DNA of 64,000 nucleotides from Alphaproteobacteria bacterium (GTDB taxonomy: Bacteria > Pseudomonadota > Alphaproteobacteria > Kiloniellales > DSM-21159). Position 1 is the first letter of the stretch; each line of letters starts with the position of its first letter. Below are positions 49,998-60,057 of the stretch, piece by piece. The stretch covers positions 1 through 64,000 of the forward strand of contig JAUILQ010000007.1 in NCBI GenBank assembly GCA_030433005.1, read 5' to 3'. Under the pieces are notes generated by a model. That model searched no databases. It was not told where the DNA came from and saw nothing but the letters and a program-made list of their open reading frames with translations. Both the position numbers and the translations under genes were made by a program.

Positions 49998-51125
49998 CTA
50001 TCGAGATCCCACCGGCGACAGCAATCCCCGTTTTGGGGGAAGCCCTTGCCGGAATGACAATGCACGAGTCGCGGCGGCGGTTTCCAGCGGGCGCGCAAAA
50101 CGTCTGGCGCTGAAAATGTAGTCTGCAACGCCCCGGATTTCATCCTCCATATACTCTCCCGACGGGTCCGCATAAAGAGACTGTAGCGCTTCCGCCGCGC
50201 ACGCGAGCTCCGCGTTGAACGGCGCAGACCACAGGGCCCCGTAGCCAGGCTCCTCGTCAAGGCCGGCGAGCACGGCGTCGCACTCGGCCGCCAGCGCATT
50301 GTAGCGGGCAAGCCAGCCCTCGCTCATGCACACCGAACGAAGGCAGGCCTCAATCGCTGGGTAGGAGTCGTGTTTCCTGCCTCGCTTCCAGATCGCCCAA
50401 GCGACGCGCTGAAGGCGCCAGTGTCTCGGTAGCGTCGCGAGTGGACGAAGCCAATCAGGACCACCAAAGCGAATCGAGAGACTCAGCGTTGTATCCAGAT
50501 ACTCGGCAGAATGCCACCATAGCGATGGAAACTGAACCCCTTCGCCTGGACCTAGCTCAACCCGGATTCCCCCTAGGCTTTCAGCCAGCGCGATCTTCTC
50601 GCTTTCGGCGAGTCGGGGATAACAAAAGCCACTGGTGTTAATCACTGGGACCAACAGCCAAGCGGCCGCAGGGGGAAAGAAAGTCATCACCTTGCGACCG
50701 AATAAATTGAAGTTAATCGCCCAATTCATGTCCCAATCAAAATGCAAAGGGGCAATAGAATCCTTATGTCCTGCATGTAGCAATGCAAAAGCGGGTACAT
50801 GAGGACCCGAATCATTCGATCTACATGAAAACGAGACAAGCCCTGACAAGAAATCCGAAGGAGCAGGATGTTCCGCACATACTTGCTTAGCGTAGATATC
50901 AGGGTTATATAGGAAAGATCGAAGCCTGAGACGACTATTTAATTGCTCGGCGCCTGAAAATATTTCATAATAATCATTCGATATGCCAACGCTGCAATCA
51001 AGTAATTTGTCAGCTAAATCGCCGTCATAAGACAGATCTGGAGCATATCCGAAAATCTGACTATTTGTTCCGATCGTCCTTTTGATTGCTACATCTATGA
51101 TTCCCGCCATCCGGGTATCCCCCAT
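49998..51125 (-). CDS. JmjC/cupin-like (Fe(II)/2-oxoglutarate oxygenase-type) protein
   Basis: A 375-residue protein. The middle has a cupin-8/JmjC pattern: IAPLHFDWDMNWAINFNLFG with His-x-Asp as two iron ligands, RKVMTFFPPAAAW, and GVQFPSLWWHSAEYLDTTLS with the distal His. Such proteins hydroxylate protein or peptide side chains, so activity is likely, though the target is unknown. The N-terminal ~110 and C-terminal ~120 residues (helical, YPAIEACLRSVCMSEGWLAR) match nothing I recognise. The ATG at 51125 has no ribosome-binding site; the preceding gene stops 15 bases upstream. Neighbours suggest modification of a small peptide or transported compound. Confidence 0.68.
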   Translation of the reverse strand: MGDTRMAGIIDVAIKRTIGTNSQIFGYAPDLSYDGDLADKLLDCSVGISNDYYEIFSGAEQLNSRLRLRSFLYNPDIYAKQVCAEHPAPSDFLSGLVSFSCRSNDSGPHVPAFALLHAGHKDSIAPLHFDWDMNWAINFNLFGRKVMTFFPPAAAWLLVPVINTSGFCYPRLAESEKIALAESLGGIRVELGPGEGVQFPSLWWHSAEYLDTTLSLSIRFGGPDWLRPLATLPRHWRLQRVAWAIWKRGRKHDSYPAIEACLRSVCMSEGWLARYNALAAECDAVLAGLDEEPGYGALWSAPFNAELACAAEALQSLYADPSGEYMEDEIRGVADYIFSARRFARPLETAAATRALSFRQGLPPKRGLLSPVGSR

Positions 51126-51140
51126 GCAATCACTGATTAA

Positions 51141-52385
51141 TCAGATATTCTGTATCGCCTTTTCAAACTGATCGTTGAAACTTCCTTCCATAGTCTTTGA
51201 TATCGCATCCTGAGTGTCGAGAACATGGAAGAAGAAATTACCTATTTGGCGCACTAATTCTTCGTCAAAATCGATCCAATCTTCGGACGGAAACATAGAT
51301 TGACCGAGTTTGCTGAGATTAGACATCTTTCGGACACCAACAAAATTCATCTTATCAATGGAATAGTTGCCCTCAGATTGCCAACGCAAATAAACACAGA
51401 TATTTCTTTCGATTAATCCCCCCAAATTCTCCAAAGTCGAGTTCTTGTGTGAATTATGTTCTGATAATAACCCAACAAAAGAAAGCTCAGCTTGTTTTTC
51501 TATAATACTATGGGCTCCATCCGAGAGTTCTCTGGCATTTTTGGCACTTGATACCATTTTCTCTAGCCGTGCTTTCGAAATTATATAACTTTCAACTCCG
51601 AGATAGTAAGAAAATGCCAAAAAAGACTTAATGAGATCACCTTCGCGGTAATCCTCCGATAAGATAACGATTCTCACATGCTTCTTTGACTGCTGAATTA
51701 GACTTCCAAAATGTCGCACGTATGTATCAGAAAGAATAAGATGATGAATAGCAGGATAATCTAGAAAGGAGACGTTCAGGTCCCACCTTTCAGGGAGTGC
51801 ATGTGAGTCCCCTAGCTCCTCGGAAGGAGAGCCCAAAGATTTGGGAGCAGGGGGGGTCGGATTTATTGACACGAGATATTCATAGAAGCCGCTTGAGCGT
51901 GGAGGGCGAGGAGTAAGAAAGATCCTCTCACTCTCTCTTAGAACAGAAATACTTCTATAACTGATATCAACCTGCTTATTCATAGCATTGATCTTACTTT
52001 TGAGAATCTGATGATCTCTAGAGAACTTCTTTGCTGCGTGTCCGACGTAGGACATCGCAATCTGTCCAAATGCCACTATAGTTAGCAAGATCATCGCAAT
52101 AATAGCAATCTCATCGTTGAAGAAAGAATCGATCAACTCCAAAATCGTTGAAATTGTCAATGTCTTCTTCTTAATAAAATAGTACTCGAATATAAACGCG
52201 ATACCGAATACAATAAAAGGCAATAAAACAGAAACGGCTAGCGCTTTGATTGATGACCAGAGTACACTCCAATTTTTTAGGGCAATTTCTTCCTCTTCAC
52301 TGCTGACGGATTCACTGGCGTGCGCTCTTTTTATATCAGTATTATCTCCACGAGGATTTGTAATCCGATCTCGTGACTTCATCAT
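51141..52385 (-). CDS. Uncharacterised AT-rich two-helix membrane protein
   Basis: A 414-residue protein with distinctly lower GC than everything around it. Two helices occur near residues 47-70 (LAVSVLLPFIVFGIAFIFEY) and 93-113 (IAIIAMILLTIVAFGQIAMS), followed by a soluble ~290-residue domain with SKKHVRIVILSEDYREGDLI and a His/Asn-rich stretch (LLSEHNSHKNSTLENLGG). No known domain recognised. The ATG at 52385 overlaps the stop of the ABC ATPase (ATGATGA), so it is translationally coupled to the transporter. An accessory or gating subunit is a guess. Confidence 0.75.
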   Translation of the reverse strand: MMKSRDRITNPRGDNTDIKRAHASESVSSEEEEIALKNWSVLWSSIKALAVSVLLPFIVFGIAFIFEYYFIKKKTLTISTILELIDSFFNDEIAIIAMILLTIVAFGQIAMSYVGHAAKKFSRDHQILKSKINAMNKQVDISYRSISVLRESERIFLTPRPPRSSGFYEYLVSINPTPPAPKSLGSPSEELGDSHALPERWDLNVSFLDYPAIHHLILSDTYVRHFGSLIQQSKKHVRIVILSEDYREGDLIKSFLAFSYYLGVESYIISKARLEKMVSSAKNARELSDGAHSIIEKQAELSFVGLLSEHNSHKNSTLENLGGLIERNICVYLRWQSEGNYSIDKMNFVGVRKMSNLSKLGQSMFPSEDWIDFDEELVRQIGNFFFHVLDTQDAISKTMEGSFNDQFEKAIQNI

Positions 52386-52990
52386 TCCGACCCCCCAATT
52401 GTAAAGCTAGCGTGAGGAATTTGGTTGAATGGAGCGTGGCTCACCATCAAAATCGCTACCTTGTCAGTGGATAGCGAAGACTTCAAAATATCAACGGTGG
52501 CGGCGATAGATTTTTCGTCAAGTGCCGCAGTAAACTCGTCGAGACAAACAATTTTTGTGCCACGTCGCATCGTGGAAAGAAGCGCAACAATTTGTTTTTG
52601 ACCACCGGAGAGATGACCAATAAATTCATTCGAACGACCTTCGAGGCCAAGGCCAAAAGTTCTTAGGTCGGAGAGTATACCGGATTTTTTTGATCGCGAT
52701 CCTTTCGAGAAAGCGAGTATTTGCTCGTGAATGGTCAAGTCTTCAGCTATCATGTCACGTGCGCTTTGATCCATGTAAACAGGATCCGCATCCCCATTGT
52801 AACTGATTAATCCTTCAGTGGGTCGAAGTTCCCCTGCGCACACTTTCAAAAGTGTCGACTTCCCGCTCCCATTTCGTCCTGCGACCTGCAGAAGTTGGCC
52901 GGAAGCGATCTCAAAGGAGATGTGCCGGAAGGCCCATTGCTCGGCTCCAGGATATCTGTATCCGCAGTTTTCCGCTCGGAGTGCGATCAT
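52382..52990 (-). CDS. ABC transporter ATP-binding protein
   Basis: ATPase of 202 residues. Walker A is AGRNGSGKST, the signature is LSGGQKQIV, Walker B is KIVCLDEFTAALDE, and the switch His is in VSHAPF. It is short for the family, with no C-terminal regulatory region. Its start overlaps the permease stop (TGATG). Energises import by the permease and binding protein encoded upstream. Confidence 0.93.
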   Translation of the reverse strand: MIALRAENCGYRYPGAEQWAFRHISFEIASGQLLQVAGRNGSGKSTLLKVCAGELRPTEGLISYNGDADPVYMDQSARDMIAEDLTIHEQILAFSKGSRSKKSGILSDLRTFGLGLEGRSNEFIGHLSGGQKQIVALLSTMRRGTKIVCLDEFTAALDEKSIAATVDILKSSLSTDKVAILMVSHAPFNQIPHASFTIGGSE

Positions 52991-53931
52991 CAGAACAGCT
53001 TAGTGGAACTGGATACGAACCGTCCAGCGATGCCAAGAAGAAGCAGTAAGAACAATACGGTCAACAGGCGGAGGTCGACAACGGCGAATCCGCTGATTAG
53101 GAGCAGTTGAACACCCAGGGCGTAGACTAAGCAGCCGACTACTAAGGCGACGAAGCATTCTCGCAAGCGTAGGAACTGTCGCCGGGTGCTGGTTTTGACG
53201 ATGCTCTCGCCAAGAACAAGGATGGTGATTCCGATGAGAATGACACCGACGCCCATATTGACAGTGAAGCCGCCCCGCCGCTGAGCTTCGATTGCGCCGC
53301 CGATGGCGACAATCGCGTTGCCGATCATCAAGCCGAGGCAGGTGAGCGCCGTGCGCTGTCTGCTGGTCAGAAGGGTAGGATTAGTGGCTGAGCCGAGATA
53401 GCGAAGCTGCAAGCCGGTCCTGTTGGCAAGGAAGATCCAGCACAGGCAGAGTATGGCCGCGAAAGCAGCGAACCAGAGTGAGGTTGTTGCGAGGTGCAGT
53501 TGGAAACTTGCGGCCGCGACTAGGGACTCTGTTATGTCCCGGTCGAATGCCTCCAGCGCGCTGTAGAGATTGCTGGCCCTGAGAAGGCTCTGGGTCGAGC
53601 CGCCGGTCAAGTAGGGGGCGGCGAGGGTGAGGAGGATCATCATCAAGACGCCGGAGACGACCTTTCCCACGCCGAGCCGCGAATTGATCGCCCAGGTCCC
53701 GACACCAGCGATCGCTCCGCATGTGGCAGCGGCAGCCAGTCCCAGAAGAAAGGGCGCGCCGAGAGCGAGCAGCGTCGCATATACAGCTGCTCCTATCGTG
53801 AAGCTTCCGTCGACAGTTAGATCGGGGAAGCCCGTTACACGTATCAGGATATAGACCCCGAGGACGACGAAAAGGTATCCCGTCGCATTGTATAATGCAG
53901 CACTAAGGAGAAACAGAACATCCAAGATCAT
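52990..53931 (-). CDS. ABC transporter permease (BPD_transp_2 / TrpY-like)
   Basis: A 313-residue inner-membrane permease with about eight to nine helices. The N-terminal LFVVLGVYILIRVTGFPDLT and VDGSFTIGAAVYATLLALG match the branched-chain-type permeases that pair with PF04392 binding proteins (TrpXYZ-like). Overlaps the ATPase gene and begins 14 bases after the binding-protein stop. Substrate unknown; TrpXYZ carries aromatic amino acids but related systems vary. Confidence 0.9.
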   Translation of the reverse strand: MILDVLFLLSAALYNATGYLFVVLGVYILIRVTGFPDLTVDGSFTIGAAVYATLLALGAPFLLGLAAAATCGAIAGVGTWAINSRLGVGKVVSGVLMMILLTLAAPYLTGGSTQSLLRASNLYSALEAFDRDITESLVAAASFQLHLATTSLWFAAFAAILCLCWIFLANRTGLQLRYLGSATNPTLLTSRQRTALTCLGLMIGNAIVAIGGAIEAQRRGGFTVNMGVGVILIGITILVLGESIVKTSTRRQFLRLRECFVALVVGCLVYALGVQLLLISGFAVVDLRLLTVLFLLLLLGIAGRFVSSSTKLF

Positions 53932-53945
53932 TGGTTTATTCTGAT

Positions 53946-54932
53946 CTAATTGACAAATTTCACGCCCTTTCGCTCAAGTGCGTCGACATCCAGGCCATAT
54001 CGTTCGGCCATCTCTCTGTTCACGAGAGTGTCGCCAGCTGAAACGACAACGATGGGGATGGAGCCGGGGGGCTCACCTTCCAGAACGCGAACAATCAAGT
54101 CGGCGGCGAGATCGCCGAGGTGCGTCATGTTGATCGATACCGCCATGACCGCGCCCATCTCGACACTTCCCGACTCTCCGCCAAACAAGGGCACATTCGT
54201 CTCGTTGGAAGCTTTTAGGAGAGCGTCCATGTTTTCAAGTATAAGATGATCGATGCCGACGAATACAGCATCCACTTCCTGCATGAGCGCAGTGGCGGTC
54301 GGATAGATGTCCTGTGACGCGGAAACAGGTCTGGTCGCCAATGAGAAATTGTGCGTCTTGCTTAGCTCGACCATGGCGTCGACGCCAATTGCAGAGACGT
54401 CATCTCCACGAGTAAACAGCATCCCAAGCCGGCGACGATCTGGAAAAGCCTCAAGAAAGCTGGAGACTTGGGCTTCGAAGGGCCACTGATCACTGACGCC
54501 TGTGATGTTCGTTCCGGGACTTTCAAGAGAGTCGACCAAGCCGACGCCCACGGGGTCGCTGACGCCGGCAAAAACGATCGGTGTTTCAGTGGCCGCCTTT
54601 GCAGCGCTGAGTGCCGATGGCGTTGAGATCGGAACGAGCACGGAGACATTTGCGCGCTCGAATTCCTGAGCGATCGGCAAGGTCAGCGACGGATCGCCGT
54701 TCGCGTTCTGAAAGCGAATCTCGATCTCGTGGTCGTCGCGGTAACCGCGCTTAGCGAGGCCGTCGATGATGCTCCGTCTGACCTCGTCAAGCGCTGGATG
54801 CGTTGCAATCTGTGTGATGCCGACCAGGCGGGAGGAAGAGGTTGGTCCCGTTTGGAGCAGGAACGTCGCAGCCGCCGCAAACACCAGGACGCCTGCGACA
54901 GCGAACGCTGTGATACGGGTCGATGGCTTCAT
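53946..54932 (-). CDS. ABC transporter substrate-binding protein (PF04392 / TrpX-like)
   Basis: A 328-residue periplasmic binding protein. The N-terminus RITAFAVAGVLVFAAAATFL is a signal or anchor. The body has the two lobes of the family: VGITQIATHPALDEVRRSII, then LGMLFTRGDDVSAIGVDAMV and a C-terminal VNREMAERYGLDVDALERKG typical of ABC_sub_bind. ATG at 54932 follows AGGAA at six bases. First gene of the seven-gene island operon; the long open frame upstream is spurious. Confidence 0.92.
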   Translation of the reverse strand: MKPSTRITAFAVAGVLVFAAAATFLLQTGPTSSSRLVGITQIATHPALDEVRRSIIDGLAKRGYRDDHEIEIRFQNANGDPSLTLPIAQEFERANVSVLVPISTPSALSAAKAATETPIVFAGVSDPVGVGLVDSLESPGTNITGVSDQWPFEAQVSSFLEAFPDRRRLGMLFTRGDDVSAIGVDAMVELSKTHNFSLATRPVSASQDIYPTATALMQEVDAVFVGIDHLILENMDALLKASNETNVPLFGGESGSVEMGAVMAVSINMTHLGDLAADLIVRVLEGEPPGSIPIVVVSAGDTLVNREMAERYGLDVDALERKGVKFVN

Positions 54933-55099
54933 TGTCGTTCCTGCCCGTGCATACAAGAAGTCAGCATTCACCGGACGCAGTGTACCCGATCGAGCGGCAA
55001 AACCGAATTCAACGTCTTGGTAGTTCTGATGAACGGCGCGCTTCGGTTCCATGCGTCGAATGTGACGTAGATTTCTCCACTCGGTGCTACTCGTGGGCC

Positions 55100-55128
55100 C
55101 TTGACCTTGCCCGTTGCCCCCGGCATGT
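55100..55128 (+). promoter_or_regulatory. Promoter of the intact fumarase gene
   Basis: TTGACC (55100-55105, preceded by C), 17-base spacer, CATGTC (55123-55128). Conserved at 48928-48956 with identical spacing, which supports both as real. Confidence 0.5.
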
Positions 55129-55170
55129 CGTGGCCAGGCAACGGCAATCGCTTCGGAGGGGATCGGTGTC

Positions 55171-56817
<1,647 letters not shown>

Positions 56818-56846
56818 GGACGGGACGTCCCGGCCGAGGGGCGGGC

Positions 56847-57350
56847 TCAGTAGAGCGCGTCGTCGGCGCGGAAGTAGAGGGTCAGGGCGAGGATCATGTC
56901 GACCGTCTCGCCGTCGCGCGCGAGCGGCAGCATGATCCGCTCGAGCAGGCGGCACTCCGAGTCGACGTGATAGGCCGGCTGACCCTTGCGGTAGCTGACC
57001 CGGCCGTCGACCGCGACCGCCAGGTAGTCCGGGTAGGTCGACTGCTCGGTGAAGTTCGGGAAGGCCTCGTCGATCCAGCGCCCGGTCGGGTCGCCCTTCA
57101 TCTGCTCGTAGTGCTTGGTGCCCAGCAGCCGGAAGCGGAAGCGCAGCGGCGAGCGCTGCACGTCGGCGAGCCAGAGCCAGGGCAGCAAGGCCGGGATCTG
57201 CACGGGGTCCAGGTGCTGGCGACCCGGCAGGGCGCGTCCTTCCGGCCGCAGCGCCCGCCAATGGCCGTAGAGCGCGCGGACCAGGGGATGCCAGGCCTGC
57301 GGCGCGGGAAGCGCCTGGAGCGGCGCGATCTGGACGATGTCGAGGGTCAT
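56847..57350 (-). CDS. PAS_5-type domain protein
   Basis: A 167-residue protein with a single PAS-like domain of the kind common in alphaproteobacteria: LPGRQHLDPVQIPALLPWLW, RFRFRLLGTKHYEQMKGDPT, RWIDEAFPNF, and RLLERIMLPLARDGETVDMI. No output domain is attached, so it may be a ligand-binding sensor or part of a complex. Convergent with fumarase (29-base gap). Confidence 0.82.
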   Translation of the reverse strand: MTLDIVQIAPLQALPAPQAWHPLVRALYGHWRALRPEGRALPGRQHLDPVQIPALLPWLWLADVQRSPLRFRFRLLGTKHYEQMKGDPTGRWIDEAFPNFTEQSTYPDYLAVAVDGRVSYRKGQPAYHVDSECRLLERIMLPLARDGETVDMILALTLYFRADDALY

Positions 57351-57492
57351 GGGGCAGCGAGGGCGGGGGGACGGAAGACCGGGACTGCTCGTCGTGGGCG
57401 CGGCGGCGGCGTCGGGGCGACCAATCCGGCAGTCTAGCCCGGCATCCCTTAACGAGCGACGAACGCGGCCGGAGTTCCGGCGGTCGCCGACG

Positions 57493-57520
57493 AAAAAAGG
57501 GAGCGGCGCGGGCCGCTCCC
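57493..57520 (-). terminator. Rho-independent terminator of the superoxide dismutase gene
   Basis: On the minus strand GGGAGCGGC, a four-base loop and GCCGCTCCC (57499-57520) are followed by TTTTTT (57498-57493). It lies about 45 bases past the sod stop. Confidence 0.9.
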
Positions 57521-57566
57521 TCTTCCCTCGGGGCGACGCGGCACCGGCCGCGCCGGTATCCCGGGC

Positions 57567-58160
57567 TCAGCCGAGGTTCTGGTTGGCGAACTCCCAGTTC
57601 ACCAGCTTGTCGAGGTAGGCCTCGAGGAACTTCGGCCGGGCGTTCTGGTAGTCGAGGTAGTAGGCGTGCTCCCAGACGTCGACGACGACCAGCGGCTTGA
57701 CGTCGCGCACCAGCAGCGTGTCGGCGTCGTCGGTGTTGACGATCTCCAGGCTGCCGTCGGCCTTGGCCGCCAGCCAGGTCCAGCCGGAGCCGAAGTTGCC
57801 GGCGCCCGAGGCCTTGAACTTCTCGGCGAACTGGTCGTAGCCGCCGAACGACTTCTCGATCGCCTCGGCGACCTTGCCGCTCGGCTTGCCGCCGCCCTTC
57901 GGGCTCATCGAGTGCCAGAAGAAGGTGTGGTTCCAGACCTGGGCCGACTGGTTGATCAGGCCCTGGTTCTTCTGCTGGTAGGCGGCCTTGACGATGTCCT
58001 CGATGGACTTGCCCTCGAGCTCGGTGCCCTGGGTCAGCTCGTTGGTCTTGTTGACGTAGGCCTGATGGTGCTTGCCGTAGTGGAAGCTCATCGTGTTGGC
58101 CGAGATCGCCGGGGCCAGGGCGTCCTGGGCATAGGGCAGCTGGGGTAGCTCGATCGCCAT
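57567..58160 (-). CDS. sodB: Fe/Mn superoxide dismutase
   Basis: A 197-residue cytoplasmic dismutase. The metal ligands are visible: His in FHYGKHHQAYV, His in VWNHTFFWHSMSP, and Asp/His in VVVDVWEHAYYLDYQNARP. SFHYGKHH and the GGG/KPSGK region favour the iron type (SodB), but Fe/Mn choice is not certain from sequence. AAGGAG stands eight bases before the ATG. Single gene with its own terminator. Confidence 0.95.
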   Translation of the reverse strand: MAIELPQLPYAQDALAPAISANTMSFHYGKHHQAYVNKTNELTQGTELEGKSIEDIVKAAYQQKNQGLINQSAQVWNHTFFWHSMSPKGGGKPSGKVAEAIEKSFGGYDQFAEKFKASGAGNFGSGWTWLAAKADGSLEIVNTDDADTLLVRDVKPLVVVDVWEHAYYLDYQNARPKFLEAYLDKLVNWEFANQNLG

Positions 58161-58452
58161 GACGGTACTCCTTGTTCTTCTGCGCTCCGCACACGGAAAA
58201 CGCGGCGGTGTCCGTTCAACACCGCCGGCGCGTATCCCGTTTCCTACATAAGCGTTCGCTCGGCCTTGTGAAGGCCGGAGGGTAGCAGGCTACCACTGCG
58301 CGGCAGCCGGGCGAAAGCGCCCGGACGCCGCCGGCCCGTCCGCCGGCGGCAGGGCAGCCGTGCGCCACCGCGATGCCCCGGCCGGTCGGGCCTTGCCGGG
58401 CGCGCCGGCGGCGTGGCAGAGACAGCGCGTCCCGCCCCTGCCGGAGAGCCCC

Positions 58453-59646
58453 ATGTCCTATCCCGCCCCGATCCGCGCCGCCATCGACGAGCTCGAGACC
58501 TCCGGCATCCAGCAGGTCTTCGACCGCGGCATCGGCCGGCCCGGCGTGATCGGCCTGTGGGTCGGAGAGGGCGACCTGCCGACGCCGGGCTTCATCTGCG
58601 AGGCGACCGAGCGCGCGCTGCGCGACGGCCAGACCTTCTACACCCACAAGCGCGGCCTGCCGGAGCTGCGCCAGGCGATCGCCGACTACACCGCCCGGCT
58701 CTACGGCGTGGCCCCGGACCCGGAGCGGGTCACCGTGACCTCCTCCGGCATGACCGGCATCGTCCACGTGCTGCAGGCGATCCTGGAGCCCGGCGACAAG
58801 GTCGCCGTGGTCTCGCCGGTCTGGCCGAACATCATGGCGGCGGTCGAGATGGCCGGCGGCGAGGTCGTCCAGGTGCCGCTCGACCCGCGGCCCGACGGCG
58901 GCTTCCGGCTCGACCTGGAGCGGCTCGCCGCTGCCCTCGACGCGCGCACCCGCGCCGTCTTCGTCGCCAGCCCGAGCAACCCGACCGGCTGGATGATGGA
59001 GGCCGACGAGCAGGCCGAGCTGCTGGCGCTCTGCCGCGGGCGCGGCATCTGGGTGATCGCCGACGAGGTCTACCACCGCTTTACCTACGACCGGCCCTAC
59101 GCGCCCAGCTTCGCCCAGCACGCCGAGCCGGAGGACGCGCTGATCTGCGTGCACTCCTTCTCCAAGGCCTGGGCGATGACCGGCTGGCGCATGGGCTGGC
59201 TGCTGCATCCGCCCTCGCTGAGCGACACTCTGGGCAAGCTGATCGAGTACACGACCTCCGGCGCGCCGGCCTTCCTGCAGGCCGGCTGCCTGGCCGCGAT
59301 CACCGAGGGCGAGAGCTTCGTGGCCGAGCTGGTCGAGCGCTGCCGCACCGGCGGCGAGCTGGTCTTTCAGGGGCTCTCCGACCTGCCGGGCGTGACGCTG
59401 GCGCGGCCGCAGGCGGCCTTCTACTCCTTCTTCCGGGTCGAGGGCCTGGACGACAGCCTGGACTTCTGCTTCCGCCTGCTCGACGAGCAGAAGGTCGGCC
59501 TGGCACCGGGCGCGGCCTTCGGCGTGGGCGGCGAGGGCTACCTGCGGCTGTGCTTCGCCTCCTCGCCGGAGCGTCTCTCGACGGCCATCGAGCGTTTGCG
59601 ACCCTTCCTGTCGGAAACGCGACAAGTGGTTGATAACAAAGCGTAA
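58453..59646 (+). CDS. PLP-dependent class I aminotransferase
   Basis: A 397-residue aspartate-aminotransferase-fold enzyme. Landmarks: LWVGEGDLPTPGFICEAT, VTSSGMTGIVHVLQ, FVASPSNPTGWMMEADEQ, VIADEVYHRFTYDRPYAPSF and VHSFSKAWAMTGWRMGWLL with the PLP Lys in SFSK. Arg near the C-terminus (LRLCFASS) is the carboxylate ligand. GGAGAG precedes the ATG at five bases. Substrate pair not assignable. Confidence 0.92.
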   Translation: MSYPAPIRAAIDELETSGIQQVFDRGIGRPGVIGLWVGEGDLPTPGFICEATERALRDGQTFYTHKRGLPELRQAIADYTARLYGVAPDPERVTVTSSGMTGIVHVLQAILEPGDKVAVVSPVWPNIMAAVEMAGGEVVQVPLDPRPDGGFRLDLERLAAALDARTRAVFVASPSNPTGWMMEADEQAELLALCRGRGIWVIADEVYHRFTYDRPYAPSFAQHAEPEDALICVHSFSKAWAMTGWRMGWLLHPPSLSDTLGKLIEYTTSGAPAFLQAGCLAAITEGESFVAELVERCRTGGELVFQGLSDLPGVTLARPQAAFYSFFRVEGLDDSLDFCFRLLDEQKVGLAPGAAFGVGGEGYLRLCFASSPERLSTAIERLRPFLSETRQVVDNKA

Positions 59647-59736
59647 ACTATGCGGCGGGCGCCGCGCACCCCTGCGTTTCGTGCAGTTGCGCGGTACTGC
59701 GAAACCCGCCATCTGCCTCGCCAGGACTGAACGACG

Positions 59737-59763
59737 GAGGGCCTTCGCCCTCGGTTTCTTTCC
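59737..59763 (+). terminator. Terminator between the aminotransferase and the small downstream gene
   Basis: GAGGG-CCTTCG-CCCTC hairpin (59737-59752) followed by GGTTTCTTT. It ends the aminotransferase transcript; since it lies in the leader of the next gene it could also act as an attenuator. Confidence 0.6.
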
Positions 59764-59778
59764 GCGAGGAGACGAAGA

Positions 59779-59973
59779 ATGGCCGACATCGCCTTCACCG
59801 CCGACGCCACCATGCCGGGGCTCAGCGGACGCGATCTCGCCCGCCGTGCCCTCGCGCTGTTCGGAGCGCGCGGGACGCCCTCCGAGTCGAAGCGCGAGAC
59901 CGCGCTGCGCTCGCTCGCCGGTCTCGACCGGCGGACGCTCCGCGACATCGGGCTGGATCTCGACGCGAGCTGA
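59779..59973 (+). CDS. Small DUF1127-like protein
   Basis: A 64-residue basic protein. The C-terminal LAGLDRRTLRDIGLDLDAS resembles the DUF1127 motif (xxLRDIGL) of small alphaproteobacterial proteins, some of which are linked to phosphate or RNA metabolism. The N-terminal half is not typical. A strong GAGGAG precedes the ATG. It is flanked by two terminators, so it is likely transcribed on its own. Confidence 0.78.
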   Translation: MADIAFTADATMPGLSGRDLARRALALFGARGTPSESKRETALRSLAGLDRRTLRDIGLDLDAS

Positions 59974-60013
59974 GCGCGTGCCGGATCGGCCCGGGGGCAA
60001 GGACGGGATCGAG

Positions 60014-60055
60014 AAGGGGCCGGGCGGGCGACCGCCCGGCCCCTTCGCTTTTGGG
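60014..60055 (+). terminator. Strong rho-independent terminator of the small DUF1127-like gene
   Basis: AAGGGGCCGGGCGG and CCGCCCGGCCCCTT form a perfect 14-base-pair stem (60014-60027 with 60032-60045) around a four-base loop, followed by CGCTTTTG. It may also block antisense reading from the convergent gene at 60058. Confidence 0.88.
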
Positions 60056-60057
60056 GG

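Noticed and set aside
49717-50121. Plus-strand ORF of about 134 codons antisense to the island oxygenase and peptide ORF
   Set aside because: It overlaps the end of the oxygenase antisense, has no ribosome-binding site and no recognisable domain.
51133-51144. CTGATTAATCAG palindrome upstream of the oxygenase gene
   Set aside because: A perfect 12-base palindrome, but it includes the stop codon of the preceding gene in an AT-rich stretch, has one copy, and no promoter boxes nearby. It could arise by chance.
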